Assembly (NCBI RefSeq): GCF_014639875.1
Contig: NZ_BMGD01000003.1
Location: 744,001-808,000, forward strand
Direction: 5' to 3'
DNA: 64,000 bases
Origin: Blastomonas aquatica
GTDB taxonomy: Bacteria > Pseudomonadota > Alphaproteobacteria > Sphingomonadales > Sphingomonadaceae
The notes under the pieces: generated by a model
Told to the model about the DNA's origin: nothing
The model's database searches: none
The model's input: only the letters and a program-made list of their open reading frames with translations
Made by a program: the position numbers and the translations under genes
Part shown: in pieces, positions 1 through 9,278 of the stretch
How the letters are laid out: the number at the start of each line of letters is the position of its first letter
How positions within the stretch are numbered: position 1 is the first letter of the stretch

Positions 1-981
1 ACGTCGGACATCCCCACGTTGATGGCCTATGACTTCCCGCTCGAGGCGCAGTCCTGGCTGTGGCTGGCGTTCTTCGCGAGCTTCGCTGTCAAGATGCCGA
101 TGTGGCCGGTGCACACCTGGTTGCCCGATGCGCACGTTCAGGCGCCCACCGCAGGATCGGTGATCCTGGCAGGCGTGCTGCTCAAGATGGGTGGCTATGG
201 TTTCATCCGCTTCTCGCTGCCTATGTTCCCCGATGCGTCGGTCGACTACATCTGGTTGGTCTTCATCCTGTCGATGATCGCGGTGGTCTACACCTCGCTG
301 ATCGCCTTGGTGCAGAGCGACATGAAAAAGCTGATCGCCTATTCGTCGGTTGCGCACATGGCGATCGTGACGGTCGGACTGTTCGCCTTCAACCGCCAGG
401 GGCTCGAAGGCGCGCTGATCGTTATGCTCAGCCATGGTCTGGTTTCGGGCGCGCTGTTCCTGTGTGTCGGCGTGATCTATGACCGGCTGCACACCCGCGA
501 GATCGACCGCTACGGTGGTCTTTCGATCAACATGCCGCGTTATGCGCTTTTGTTCCTGCTGTTCACGATGGCATCGATTGGCTTGCCTGGCACCAGCGGT
601 TTCGTCGGCGAGTTCCTGTCGCTGGTCGGGGTCTATGAAGTGTCGAGCTGGGTTGCGATCGTGTCGACCACGGGGATCATTCTGGGCGCCGCGTACATGC
701 TGTATCTCTATCGGCGCGTCGCCTATGGCGTGATCAAGTCCGATGACGTCGCTGCCATGCCCGATCTTACCAAGCGCGAAATCGCGCTGCTGCTGCCGAT
801 CGCAGTCGTCGTGTTGTGGATGGGTGTCTACCCTGAAAGCTTCATGGCACCCATGCGGAATGATGTCGGCGCGCTCGAAGCGCGGCTTGCCGCGGCCAAG
901 CCGCTGGGCGATGCCCAGGTCAAGCTGGGTGTTGCTCCCGTCCTGACGCCCGCAGCCCATGCTGAAGAAGGCCATCACTGA
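1..981 (+). CDS. nuoM: NADH-quinone oxidoreductase subunit M (5' truncated)
   Basis: Membrane antiporter-like subunit of respiratory Complex I; it helps couple NADH oxidation to proton translocation. The open frame runs in from the window edge without a start, so about 326 C-terminal codons are present. Visible family signatures are the conserved block [19 protein letters not shown], with its Lys-rich and His-rich helices, and the following [20 protein letters not shown] segment. Several hydrophobic helices follow and the tail is rich in His and Glu (EEGHH). The stop overlaps the nuoN start by one base (TGATG), which points to translational coupling. The remainder of the nuo operon should lie to the left of the window. 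Confidence 0.97.
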   Translation, partial: TSDIPTLMAYDFPLEAQSWLWLAFFASFAVKMPMWPVHTWLPDAHVQAPTAGSVILAGVLLKMGGYGFIRFSLPMFPDASVDYIWLVFILSMIAVVYTSLIALVQSDMKKLIAYSSVAHMAIVTVGLFAFNRQGLEGALIVMLSHGLVSGALFLCVGVIYDRLHTREIDRYGGLSINMPRYALLFLLFTMASIGLPGTSGFVGEFLSLVGVYEVSSWVAIVSTTGIILGAAYMLYLYRRVAYGVIKSDDVAAMPDLTKREIALLLPIAVVVLWMGVYPESFMAPMRNDVGALEARLAAAKPLGDAQVKLGVAPVLTPAAHAEEGHH

Positions 982-2444
982 TGAATTATGCGCTCTGGTT
1001 CCAGCTGGCCTCGCCGGAAATCGTCCTCAGTATCGCCGGACTGTTGCTGCTGCTGATTGCTGCCTGGAGCAGCGACAAATCGGCGCGCCTGGTAAGCATC
1101 CTCACTGTTGCCGCGTTTTTCGGTGCGTTGGCGCTGTCGCTCAACTTCCTGCTGGCCGATGGCTATGCAGAAGGCGCGGATGCGTTCTATGGCCAGTACC
1201 GAATGGACCGATTCGCAGCGTTGTCGAAGGTCCTGATTTTCCTGTCGGCGATTGCCTGTGTAATCGTCGCGCCTAAGTTCTTCGCGCGCGACGGCATGAT
1301 GCGCGCCGAATACCCGATCCTCATCCTGTTCGCTTCGGTTGGCATGGGATTGATGGTATCTGCGGTTGATCTGTTGACCTTGTACATCGGCCTCGAACTG
1401 CAGAGCCTTGCGGCGTATGTGCTTGCCAGCTTCCTGCGCAGCGACGACCGCTCGGCGGAGGCGGGCCTCAAATATTTCGTGCTCGGTGCGCTAGCAAGCG
1501 GCATCCTGCTGTTCGGCATGTCTCTGCTTTATGGTTTCACCGGTACCACCAGCTTCATCGGCATCCAGACCGCGTTTTCGGATGGTGTGTCCACCGGCGC
1601 GCTGTTCGGCGTCGTCTTTGTGCTATCGGGACTGGCGTTCAAGATCAGTGCCGTGCCCTTCCATATGTGGACGCCCGACGTTTACGAAGGCGCGCCAACC
1701 CCGGTCACGACCTTCTTTGCCACCGCACCCAAGGTCGCGGCGCTGGCGCTGACCATGCGGGTGGCAATCGAGGCATTTGGTGGTCAGCAGAGTGTCTGGC
1801 AGCAGATCGTGATCTTCGTGGCGATGGCCTCGATCCTGTTGGGCGGCGTCGCTGCGATCGGCCAAACCAACATCAAGCGACTGCTTGCGTATAGTTCGAT
1901 CAACAACGTCGGGTTCATGCTGATCGGCTTGGCCTGCGGAACGCCCGAAGGCGCATCAGCGATGATGACCTATCTGATCATCTATGTCGCAATGACTCTG
2001 GGCAGCTTTATCTGCGTGCTCGATCTCAATGATCGTGAGGGCCGCCCGGTCGAGGACATCCCCAAGCTCGCAGGGCTGTCGCGGACCCGTCCCGGCCTCG
2101 CCGCGGCCCTCGCGGTGTTCATGTTCAGCCTCGCAGGCATTCCGCCGCTGTTCGGTTTTTGGGGCAAGTTCGTGGTGTTCGATGCGGCGGTGGCTGCCGG
2201 CCTCATCCCGCTTGCGGCGCTCGGTATCGCTGCCTCGGTCATCGGGGCGTTCTATTATCTCAAGGTCATCAAGGTCATGTATTTTGATGAACCTGCCGAT
2301 GTCATCGCGCCCAGCGATTCTACCGCGCGTTTGGCGCTGATCGCGGTATCGGCGTTGTTCGTGTCGCCACTGGGTTATTTTGCAACTTTGGCATTGAGCC
2401 CCATCACCGAAGATGCTGCCAGGGCATTGTTCTGGGCCGCCTGA
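981..2444 (+). CDS. nuoN: NADH-quinone oxidoreductase subunit N
   Basis: Last subunit gene of the Complex I operon, 487 aa, an antiporter-like membrane subunit in the proton-pumping arm. The protein is almost wholly hydrophobic, with the conserved YIGLELQSLAAYVLA helix near residue 135 and FKISAVPFHMWTPDVYEGAP (about 222-241), both typical of NuoN. The length is normal for the family. The start ATG overlaps the nuoM stop. The 3' end overlaps the probable start of birA, so the respiratory operon appears to run on into birA and coaX. Confidence 0.97.
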   Translation: MNYALWFQLASPEIVLSIAGLLLLLIAAWSSDKSARLVSILTVAAFFGALALSLNFLLADGYAEGADAFYGQYRMDRFAALSKVLIFLSAIACVIVAPKFFARDGMMRAEYPILILFASVGMGLMVSAVDLLTLYIGLELQSLAAYVLASFLRSDDRSAEAGLKYFVLGALASGILLFGMSLLYGFTGTTSFIGIQTAFSDGVSTGALFGVVFVLSGLAFKISAVPFHMWTPDVYEGAPTPVTTFFATAPKVAALALTMRVAIEAFGGQQSVWQQIVIFVAMASILLGGVAAIGQTNIKRLLAYSSINNVGFMLIGLACGTPEGASAMMTYLIIYVAMTLGSFICVLDLNDREGRPVEDIPKLAGLSRTRPGLAAALAVFMFSLAGIPPLFGFWGKFVVFDAAVAAGLIPLAALGIAASVIGAFYYLKVIKVMYFDEPADVIAPSDSTARLALIAVSALFVSPLGYFATLALSPITEDAARALFWAA

Positions 2445-3151
2445 TCGAAACCGTCGCGCTGACCGCATCGACCAATGCGGACATGCTCGCACGCGCGCAA
2501 TCAGGTGCGCCCGAAGGGCTGTGGATCAGGGCCGATCAGCAAAGCGGGGGCAGGGGGCGCCTGGGCCGCGAATGGCTGAGCCCGCTGGGCAACCTGTATT
2601 GTACGACCCTGGTTCGCATCGCGCCCGATGATCCGCCAGCGCACTTGCTGGCCTTCATCGCAGGACTGGCAGTTCTCGACACGGTGAGGGCGATCATCCC
2701 TGATGCAGAGCCGCGACTCAAATGGCCCAATGACGTCCATATCGAAGGCGCGAAGCTTGCCGGCATCCTGCTCGAACGGCGCAATGATGCGGTGGTCGTC
2801 GGTATCGGGTTGAACGTCGCCATCGCGCCCGAGGTTGTAGGGCGTTCGGTCACCTCGCTGCATGATCAGGGTGCCATGGCGCAGATCGATGCTCCGGTGG
2901 CACTCGACCTCCTGGCAGAACGATTCGAATCGCGGCTTTGCCAGTGGCGGTCTCTCGACACTGCAACGCTGCTTGAAGTCTGGTGCGACGCCGCGCATAA
3001 GCCCGGAGAGGCGATGGCGGTGCAACGCGGTCCCGGTGACCGGGTCGAAGGCGTGTTTGATGGCCTGGCCGAAGATGGGGCGCTGCGCCTGCGCTGCGCC
3101 AATGGCCGGGTGGAAACCGTCAGTGCGGGCGATGTCCACCTGATCGCGTGA
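2441..3151 (+). CDS. birA: biotin--[acetyl-CoA-carboxylase] ligase, probable CTG start
   Basis: Attaches biotin to the biotin carboxyl carrier protein, making acetyl-CoA carboxylase active. It is a short form without the DNA-binding N-terminal domain. The catalytic core is clear: [13 protein letters not shown] (biotin and ATP loop), LKWPNDV, and KLAGILLE followed by GIGLNV. The first ATG in frame is at 2483, but starting there would remove the conserved first strand and TASTNAD motif, which is encoded just upstream. No ATG, GTG or TTG lies upstream in frame. A CTG at 2441 gives [15 protein letters not shown], overlapping the nuoN stop as CTGA, the same geometry as a usual ATGA coupling. I chose it by inference; the product itself is secure. 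Confidence 0.9.
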   Translation: MIETVALTASTNADMLARAQSGAPEGLWIRADQQSGGRGRLGREWLSPLGNLYCTTLVRIAPDDPPAHLLAFIAGLAVLDTVRAIIPDAEPRLKWPNDVHIEGAKLAGILLERRNDAVVVGIGLNVAIAPEVVGRSVTSLHDQGAMAQIDAPVALDLLAERFESRLCQWRSLDTATLLEVWCDAAHKPGEAMAVQRGPGDRVEGVFDGLAEDGALRLRCANGRVETVSAGDVHLIA

Positions 3152-3182
3152 AGCCGGTTACTTGAAACGAGGGACGTTCAAC

Positions 3183-3959
3183 ATGCTGCTTGCCATTGAT
3201 GTCGGCAACACCAACGCCGTGTTTGCGCTGTTCGACGGGCGCACGATCAAGGCACGGTGGCGGATATCCACCGACGCACGGCGCACGGCGGACGAATATG
3301 CTGTCTGGCTTAACCAGTTGCTCGCGCTCGAAGGCTTCCTGCGCCAGGACATCAGCCAGGTGATCATTTCCACGGTCGTGCCGCGCGCGCTGCACAACCT
3401 GCAGGTGCTTTCGCACAAATACTTCAACGTTGAGCCGCTGATTGCCGGAGTCGCTCCCGCCGACTGGCAGATGCAGATCGATGTCGATGAGCCTAAATCG
3501 CTGGGCGCCGATCGCGCGGTCAATTCCATCGCGGCGCACGCGTTGCACCCCGGCGACATCATCATCATCGACTTTGGCACCGCAACCACCTATGACGTTG
3601 TCGATTATACGGGTGCTTACAAAGGGGGCATCATCGCGCCGGGGATCAACCTGTCGCTCGATGCCCTGGTACAAGCTGCCGCAAAGCTGCCGCGCATCGC
3701 GATAGAAACCCCGCGCAACAATCGCTCTGTTATCGGTCGCAACACCGAGGATCAGATGCAGATCGGCGTGTTCTGGGGCTATGTCGCGATGATGGAAGGA
3801 CTGGTCGCCAGGATGCGCGCCGAGATCGGCCGTCCGACGAAGGTCATTGCCACCGGCGGGCTGGCGGTGCTGTTCCATGAGCACACGACGATATTTGACG
3901 CGGTCGAACCCGACCTGACCCTGCAGGGTCTAGCTATGATTGCCGAAAGGGCATTTTGA
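3183..3959 (+). CDS. coaX: type III pantothenate kinase
   Basis: Phosphorylates pantothenate, the first step of coenzyme A synthesis. The product is 258 aa, normal for CoaX. Motifs of the acetate and sugar kinase/Hsp70/actin fold are visible: DVGNTN at residues 6-11 (phosphate 1), GADRAVN (substrate site), and DFGTATTYD. An ATG at 3183 is chosen over an in-frame TTG at 3162 because GAGGG at 3169-3173 is a well-placed ribosome site and [11 protein letters not shown] is the usual N-terminus. It follows birA by about 30 bases, and its 3' end lies close to the rnj start, so the three genes are probably cotranscribed. Confidence 0.96.
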   Translation: MLLAIDVGNTNAVFALFDGRTIKARWRISTDARRTADEYAVWLNQLLALEGFLRQDISQVIISTVVPRALHNLQVLSHKYFNVEPLIAGVAPADWQMQIDVDEPKSLGADRAVNSIAAHALHPGDIIIIDFGTATTYDVVDYTGAYKGGIIAPGINLSLDALVQAAAKLPRIAIETPRNNRSVIGRNTEDQMQIGVFWGYVAMMEGLVARMRAEIGRPTKVIATGGLAVLFHEHTTIFDAVEPDLTLQGLAMIAERAF

Positions 3960-3963
3960 ATAC

Positions 3964-5661
3964 ATGAAACCTGGAAAAGAACTATTGTTCCTGGCCCTTG
4001 GCGGGTCGGGCGAAATCGGCATGAATGCCAACCTCTATGGCTGTGACGGCAAATGGGTCATGGTCGATCTGGGCATGACCTTCTCGGACCCGGCTTATCC
4101 TGGCGTCGAATTGGTGTTCCCCGATCTAGAATTCATCGAGGAACGCGCCGACGATCTGCTCGGTATCGTGCTGACCCATGGCCATGAAGATCATATCGGG
4201 GCGCTGCCTTATCTGGCGGCGGACCTCGGCGTTCCACTGTTCGCCACGCCGTTCACCGCTGATCTGATCCGCCGCAAGCTCGAAGAGCAGGGTCTGGTCA
4301 AGGATGTCGAGCTCAACGTCATCGAAAACGAGGGCAGTCTTCAGCTCGGCCCGTTCGGGTTCCGTTATCTGCCGCTCGCACACTCGATTGCCGAGGGCAA
4401 TGCGCTGCTGATCGACACGCCTTATGGCCGGGTCTTTCACACCGGCGACTGGAAGCTCGACGACGAGCCGATCGTCGGTGTGCCCTCGACACCTGCGACG
4501 CTGAGCGCGCTGGGTGATGAGGGTATCCTCGCAATGGTCTGCGATTCGACCAACGTGTTCAACCCGGAAAGCTCGGGCTCTGAAGGTGCGGTACGGGATG
4601 AACTGATCAAGGCGGTCAAGCCGCTCAAGGGTCGTGCGCTGATCACAACCTTCGCCTCCAACGTTGCGCGGTTACATACGCTGGGCGAGGTTGCCAAGGC
4701 GACCAACCGCGCGTTCTGCGTTGCGGGTCGCTCGCTCGACCGGATTATCCAGGTCGCCAAGGCTAACGGCTATCTCAAGGATCTACCCGAACTGGTCGAT
4801 TTCGATACCGCGATGGGCCTTCCGCGCCGCGAGGTGCTGGTGGTCGCCACCGGCGGCCAGGGCGAGCCGCGCGCCGCACTGGCGCGGGTTGCCGATGGCA
4901 ATCACCAGATCAAGCTGGAAGCAGGCGATACCGTTTTGTTCTCGTCCAAGGTCATTCCCGGCAACGAGATCGCGATTGGCCGAATCCAGAACAAGCTGGC
5001 GGGCGATGGCGTCATGATGGTGACCGATCGTCAGGCCGATATCCACGTCTCAGGTCACCCCGGGCGTCCCGAGCTCGCCGAGATGTACAAATGGATCAGG
5101 CCCAAGATCCTCGTCCCGGTGCATGGCGAAATGCGGCATATGACCGAGCAGGCCCGGTTCGGGATCGAGCAGGGCATTCCTTCGGTGGTCGTGCAGAAGA
5201 ACGGCGATCTGGTCCGACTGGCGCCGGGCAAGCCCGGCGTGATCGGCAGCGAACGCAGCGGACGGCTGGTGCTCGATGGCGATGTCATCCTGCCCGCCGA
5301 TGGCATGACCATGGCCGAGCGGCGCAAGCTTGCGGTCAACGGTCAGGTCAGCGTCGCGGTGGCGCTCGATGCGCGCGGCGCTCTGATCGGCGACCCAGTG
5401 GTGCGCTGCCTGGGCCTTCCGGTCGAGGACGATCTCGATGCCTTCATCGCCGAAACGGTCGAGGACGTCCGGCAGGCGATCGAAAAGCCGGGCAAAAGCA
5501 AGCCTCGCGGCAGACAGGGCCGGTCCGAAGGCAAGCCGTCGACGAAGGCGGCAGGTAAGGGCGATGACGTGCAGGAGGGCATCCGCCTGGCTGTGCGCCG
5601 TTCGGCCACGCGCTGGACCGGCAAAAAGCCCGTGGTCACCGTCTTGATGATCGCCGGGTGA
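3964..5661 (+). CDS. rnj: ribonuclease J
   Basis: Metallo-beta-lactamase fold RNase with 5'-3' exo- and endonuclease activity, used in rRNA maturation and mRNA turnover in alphaproteobacteria. 565 aa. The zinc-binding signature HGHEDH is at residues 72-77. It is followed by HTGDWKLD and the beta-CASP region, including CDSTN, then HVSGHP and VPVHGE. The start is the ATG at 3964, with GAAAGGG at 3945-3951 as ribosome site; an upstream TTG at 3940 would overlap coaX. A basic, Lys/Arg-rich linker (about residues 508-540) precedes the last conserved strand TGKKPVVTVLM. The gene order coaX-rnj-DUF1467 is common in this group. Confidence 0.96.
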   Translation: MKPGKELLFLALGGSGEIGMNANLYGCDGKWVMVDLGMTFSDPAYPGVELVFPDLEFIEERADDLLGIVLTHGHEDHIGALPYLAADLGVPLFATPFTADLIRRKLEEQGLVKDVELNVIENEGSLQLGPFGFRYLPLAHSIAEGNALLIDTPYGRVFHTGDWKLDDEPIVGVPSTPATLSALGDEGILAMVCDSTNVFNPESSGSEGAVRDELIKAVKPLKGRALITTFASNVARLHTLGEVAKATNRAFCVAGRSLDRIIQVAKANGYLKDLPELVDFDTAMGLPRREVLVVATGGQGEPRAALARVADGNHQIKLEAGDTVLFSSKVIPGNEIAIGRIQNKLAGDGVMMVTDRQADIHVSGHPGRPELAEMYKWIRPKILVPVHGEMRHMTEQARFGIEQGIPSVVVQKNGDLVRLAPGKPGVIGSERSGRLVLDGDVILPADGMTMAERRKLAVNGQVSVAVALDARGALIGDPVVRCLGLPVEDDLDAFIAETVEDVRQAIEKPGKSKPRGRQGRSEGKPSTKAAGKGDDVQEGIRLAVRRSATRWTGKKPVVTVLMIAG

Positions 5662-5698
5662 CGACCCATTTGAACCAAAACGATCAGGGTGAAACTAC

Positions 5699-5977
5699 AT
5701 GAGCTGGACGAGTATCGCCGCCATCTATCTGCTGTTCTGGGTGATCACCGCGTTTGTGGTGATGCCCTTTGGTGTGCGGACGGCGGACGAACTGGGGATC
5801 GAGAAGGTGCGCGGTCAGGCGGACAGCGCGCCAGCCAATTTCAAGCCCATGCGGGTTATCCTGATCACCACGGCGCTATCGGCAGTCGTGTTCGGGCTTT
5901 TCTACGCAAATTATCTCAACGGATGGATCGGTCCTTCTGACGTCAACATCTTTGGCAAGCCGCCGGGTCTCGATTGA
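5699..5977 (+). CDS. DUF1467 family small membrane protein
   Basis: A 92-residue protein with two predicted membrane helices (about residues 7-26 and 53-73) joined by a short soluble loop containing the family motif PFGVRTADELG. DUF1467 proteins are found widely in alphaproteobacteria, often next to rnj as here. Their function is not known to me. The gap to rnj is 37 bases and the frame is read in the same direction, so it is probably the last gene of the nuo-birA-coaX-rnj transcription unit. A hairpin at 5983-6001 follows. Confidence 0.9.
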   Translation: MSWTSIAAIYLLFWVITAFVVMPFGVRTADELGIEKVRGQADSAPANFKPMRVILITTALSAVVFGLFYANYLNGWIGPSDVNIFGKPPGLD

Positions 5978-5982
5978 TGCTT

Positions 5983-6001
5983 CGACCCATGCGATGGGTC
6001 G
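5983..6001 (+). terminator. hairpin after the rnj/DUF1467 unit
   Basis: Perfect 8-bp inverted repeat (CGACCCAT, 3-base loop, ATGGGTCG) six bases after the DUF1467 stop. Only a weak T-rich tail follows, so it may be a weak terminator or a 3'-end stabiliser. Confidence 0.45.
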
Positions 6002-6144
6002 TTCACGATTAGTGTGGGACTTTTCTGGCGATTGATGGTACACAACTGCCATCGCGTGAAATTTGATCCAAGCCTACACGCGACTGAGAGACACGCGGCT
6101 TGATTGCTCCACGCTCTTGCTTGCACAGCAAATTGAGCCGACGC

Positions 6145-6312
6145 ATGCCCGATATCAACCAGCTTTTAGAACTTCATCAGTTGGCGCATCAGCGTGCGCT
6201 GCATGCTGCCACCGCAGATGAGCGCGCCTGCCAGCGCCTGCTCGCGCAAGGCTATGCGCAGCGTCTTGATGAGGTCACTTATCCCCAGCCGGGCAGTTTC
6301 CTGCTCGACTGA
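6145..6312 (+). CDS. possible 55-aa hypothetical protein
   Basis: Short reading frame starting MPDINQLLELHQLAHQRALH. The predicted product is Ala/Gln/Arg-rich, amphipathic and probably helical, soluble, and without membrane segments or Cys. The frame opens further upstream (ATG at 6100), but the N-terminus from 6145 looks more natural. There is no strong ribosome site; only a weak GAG lies upstream. I do not recognise a family. It could be chance coding in a GC-rich gap. Confidence 0.35.
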   Translation: MPDINQLLELHQLAHQRALHAATADERACQRLLAQGYAQRLDEVTYPQPGSFLLD

Positions 6313-6482
6313 ACCATTTGGGAGTGTCGTTTTCCTCAACGAGATCGATGCCCCCATATCTTCACATGCAATGGCCGGGACCGGGCGCTGCATATGTCGC
6401 AATCGTTCTTCCGGTCCTGAATACGTCCTGGTATTTTCGCAGATTGCTGCAGCCCGGATGCTCTACTCTTAAGGAAATGACT

Positions 6483-6692
6483 ATGCCTATTGGCACCGTA
6501 AAGTTTTTCAACGCCGACAAGGGCTATGGTTTCATTCAGCCCGACGATGGCGGCAACGACGCGTTCGTTCACATCAGCGCCGTTGAAGCATCGGGCATGC
6601 GTACGCTCGATCGCGACCAGCGCGTGAACTTTGAGCTGGAACAGGATCGCCGCGGCAAGATGGCGGCTGTCCGTCTCTCGGCTGCTGCCTGA
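6483..6692 (+). CDS. cspA: cold-shock domain protein
   Basis: Single cold-shock (OB-fold) domain of 69 aa that binds single-stranded RNA or DNA and melts mRNA secondary structure. Both nucleic-acid motifs are present: RNP1 KGYGFI at residues 13-18 and RNP2 FVHI at 28-31. The start MPIGTVKFFN is typical. ATG 6483 is chosen over ATG 6477 because AAGGA (6471-6475) is seven bases upstream. A hairpin with a T-rich tail follows. The gene stands alone. Confidence 0.96.
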   Translation: MPIGTVKFFNADKGYGFIQPDDGGNDAFVHISAVEASGMRTLDRDQRVNFELEQDRRGKMAAVRLSAAA

Positions 6693-6708
6693 ATTCGGGT
6701 GCAAGGGT

Positions 6709-6746
6709 GCGGGGTGGCGGATTGCGCCGCTCCGCAGCCTCTTTGC
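6709..6746 (+). terminator. probable terminator of the cold-shock gene
   Basis: An 11-bp stem with two G-U pairs (6709-6719 with 6725-6735) and a five-base loop, followed by a CTCTTT tract. It begins 16 bases after the stop codon. Confidence 0.5.
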
Positions 6747-6930
6747 CTTCGGAACGACCTAAAAGTTTACGCGGGTTCGACACCTGTTGCCTCATGGGTC
6801 GCCCGCTATCAAAACGGGCAGCTCCGGGGTTGGTGCTGCCTTCATGGGCCTACCAACTGACTGGTAATCGCCATTCATGCTTTGCTTGAGATGGTTTGAT
6901 CTAGCGCGCTAATCGTCTAAGCGCAGCGCC

Positions 6931-8055
6931 ATGTCCGAGACGAATCCCGATATCCTGCCTGCAGGTCTTGCCGATCTGCTCCCTCCGCGCGCCGAGCAGG
7001 CAGCGCGTCTCACCCGCAACGCCATGGATGTGTTCGCGGGACATGGCTATGACCGCGTCTCGCCGCCCCTAGTCGAATATGAGCGCTCGCTGGCATCACG
7101 GATGCAGGGGACCGGGCGGCAGCATCTGTTCCGGATGGTCGATCCGACCTCGATGCGTACGCTGGCGATCCGGTCGGACATCACCGTGCAAGTGGGGCGG
7201 GTCGCAACCACGTTGATGGCGTCGGCACCGCGACCGCTCCGGTTGAGCTATGCCGGCCAGGTCCTGCGGATCGCATCGGACCAGCTCGCCCCCGAGCGCG
7301 AGCGGCTGCAGATCGGCGCCGAGCTGATCGGGCATGATAATATCGCTGCAGCACAAGAAGTGGTGCGGATCGCGATCGAGGCGCTGTCGCAGGCAGGCGT
7401 ATCCGGCATAACCGTCGATCTGACGTTGCCCGATTTGGTCGATACGCTTGCTGGAACCGCGTTTCCGCTTGTACCCACTGAGATTTCTTCCGTGCGCCGC
7501 GAACTCGATATGAAGGACGCAGGGGGCCTGACGGCGCTTGGCGCCGATGCCTATCTGCCGCTGTTGTATGCGATGGGGCCGTTCGAGGTCGCTATCACCG
7601 CGCTGGCTGCGATTGACGCGGGTGGGGTGCTAGCCAGCCGGATTTCGGCGCTGCGGCAGATTGTCGCGGGCTTGCCCGATGACGTGACCGTGACTTTGGA
7701 CCCCACCGAGCGGCATGGCTTTGAATACCAGAGCTGGTTCGGCTTTTCGCTGTATGCGGAGGGTTGTGCCGGCGTGTTGGGACGTGGCGGCACCTATGCC
7801 ATCCCCGATGGCAAGGGCGGCGAGGAGGTCGCCACCGGTTTCTCGCTCTATCCCGATGGCTTGCTCGATATGGAATTGAACGGCGGTGATGGATCAGCCG
7901 GCAAGCTGTTTCTGCCACTGGGCCATGACCGCGCCGTTGCAGCACGTTTGCGCGCGATTGGCTGGCGGACGCTTGCTGCACTGACCGACAGCGATGATGC
8001 GGTGGCACTGGGATGCACACACCGGCTCGATGGCAATGAAACCATCCAGCTTTAG
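6931..8055 (+). CDS. hisZ: ATP phosphoribosyltransferase regulatory subunit
   Basis: HisZ is a catalytically inactive histidyl-tRNA-synthetase paralogue that activates short-form HisG in the first step of histidine synthesis. 374 aa. The start region (LPAGLADLLPPRAEQ) and the HisRS-like motif 2 region (FRMVDPTSMRTLAIRSDIT) are visible. The C-terminal part has the shortened HisZ form without an anticodon-binding domain. HisG is not in the window. Ribosome site is weak. In sphingomonads hisZ lies beside purA; here a reversed hydrolase gene separates them. Confidence 0.93.
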   Translation: MSETNPDILPAGLADLLPPRAEQAARLTRNAMDVFAGHGYDRVSPPLVEYERSLASRMQGTGRQHLFRMVDPTSMRTLAIRSDITVQVGRVATTLMASAPRPLRLSYAGQVLRIASDQLAPERERLQIGAELIGHDNIAAAQEVVRIAIEALSQAGVSGITVDLTLPDLVDTLAGTAFPLVPTEISSVRRELDMKDAGGLTALGADAYLPLLYAMGPFEVAITALAAIDAGGVLASRISALRQIVAGLPDDVTVTLDPTERHGFEYQSWFGFSLYAEGCAGVLGRGGTYAIPDGKGGEEVATGFSLYPDGLLDMELNGGDGSAGKLFLPLGHDRAVAARLRAIGWRTLAALTDSDDAVALGCTHRLDGNETIQL

Positions 8056-8068
8056 GAACAAGCCCTCA

Positions 8069-9088
8069 TCAAAAGCCTGAGAGGAACTCCGAAACCGCGA
8101 TGGTGTGGGCATTGTCCTGTGCGCCAAGCTCGCGGTTTATCGTCATATGACTTTCACCCGCGATCGATTGAACGCGTGCGGTCGCGCCTTCCGCTGTTAA
8201 CGCTGCGGCCAGCGCGTTGGACTGGTCGGCGGCGTCGCGACGGCTGGCAACATGCAAAATCAGCCATCGCTCCACATTCGGTGCCGCGACATGCGTGATC
8301 GGAGATAGCCGTGCCTGGCGCGCAGGGTCGGTGCCAAAGGCCGGAGTGTAAAGGCTCTTTGCGAGCAAGGGTTGGGCGCGCATTTGCCGTGCCACGTCGT
8401 ACCCCGCACCATCGAGCAGGATGACCCCGGCAATTTTGCGCATATTGCCGCCAAGATACGCAGGATCGGTCGCGATCAACGCCGCCAGATGTGCGCCAGC
8501 ACTGTGACCCATCACGACGATTCTTGCCGGATCGATATCGACCGATGCCGATTCGGCGAGCAGTTCGCGCAGTGCTGCGGCAACATCAGCGGCCTGCTGC
8601 TCGACCGGAGCCTCGGGCAGCAGACGGTAGCCCACCGACGCAAAGGCCCAGTCCTTGCCCATCAAGAAATCGGGTTTCCGCTGGACCATGCTTCGGTCGC
8701 CATTGCGCCAGCCACCGCCATGAACGTAGACCAGCAACGGAAAGCCGCCTGCTGGCTTCGCACCTTTTGGCACGTAAAGATCGATGGCCTGTCTGGGGGC
8801 GCTGCCATAGGAAATCGTGCGCGCCCGCGGATCGCTTGATTGCGCTGGAGCAGGGACCTGGCGGTTGGCGATGCCTTCGACAAACTGCGCCTTGCAGCGT
8901 TCCGACAACGTATCTCTGCGCTCGCGCAGGCACGACCGGATTTCCGATCGGTTGAGCCCGCACATTCGCACCACTTCACGGCGGCATTCACGGTCGAGCA
9001 GGCGCTCGCGTCCGCCGCCCTGCTGCGCCAGAACCGGCGCGAACAGCCCCATCGCTACGATCAGTCCCATGATTGTCCCGCGCATCAT
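8069..9088 (-). CDS. secreted alpha/beta hydrolase with N-terminal Cys-rich repeat
   Basis: 339 aa from MMRGTIMG, a start preceded by GGGAA and giving a clear signal peptide ending near ALAQQ (residues 1-22). Residues 31-70 hold four Cys (35, 43, 53, 65) in a pattern resembling the Cys-rich FGFR/GLG1-type repeat. The rest is an alpha/beta hydrolase of the BD-FAE/HSL kind: oxyanion motif HGGGW (123-127), nucleophile elbow GHSAG (Ser196), probable acid Asp285 or Asp288, and His314. It is likely a periplasmic esterase or deacylase of unknown substrate. It is convergent with hisZ and divergent from purA. The Cys-rich plus hydrolase fusion is unusual. Confidence 0.88.
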   Translation of the reverse strand: MMRGTIMGLIVAMGLFAPVLAQQGGGRERLLDRECRREVVRMCGLNRSEIRSCLRERRDTLSERCKAQFVEGIANRQVPAPAQSSDPRARTISYGSAPRQAIDLYVPKGAKPAGGFPLLVYVHGGGWRNGDRSMVQRKPDFLMGKDWAFASVGYRLLPEAPVEQQAADVAAALRELLAESASVDIDPARIVVMGHSAGAHLAALIATDPAYLGGNMRKIAGVILLDGAGYDVARQMRAQPLLAKSLYTPAFGTDPARQARLSPITHVAAPNVERWLILHVASRRDAADQSNALAAALTAEGATARVQSIAGESHMTINRELGAQDNAHTIAVSEFLSGF

Positions 9089-9278
9089 CGGTTCCCGCAA
9101 TTCCTGAGTGGTCGCGCAAAGAATGCCCGACAGGCCGAAGGCGCGTCCATTCCCGAGGTGCACTAAATTGTATCACGATTTGCCCTAACACACTGGACGC
9201 AGCCGCCCGCCATCACTAGGACGAGCGCGTTTTGCGCGCCGTTGATCGGCGCGTCCATCTTTCAAAAAGGTTGATGTC

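Larger units (their letters stand above)
5978..6482. other. 505-bp region with no secure gene
   Basis: Between DUF1467 and the cold-shock gene I see one hairpin (5983-6001), one possible short reading frame (6145-6312, listed separately), and about 170 bases directly before the cold-shock start. That last part may be a long 5' leader, as is common for cold-shock genes, but I see no decisive motif. No tRNA-like or other RNA structure was recognised. Confidence 0.5.

Noticed and set aside
2483-3151. birA starting at the first ATG
   Set aside because: It drops the conserved TASTN motif; kept as an alternative inside the birA entry.
9219-9255. Attenuator or riboswitch in the purA leader
   Set aside because: Only short competing GC stems (GCGCG repeats) are visible; no conserved aptamer core such as a PurR box or guanine switch could be recognised.
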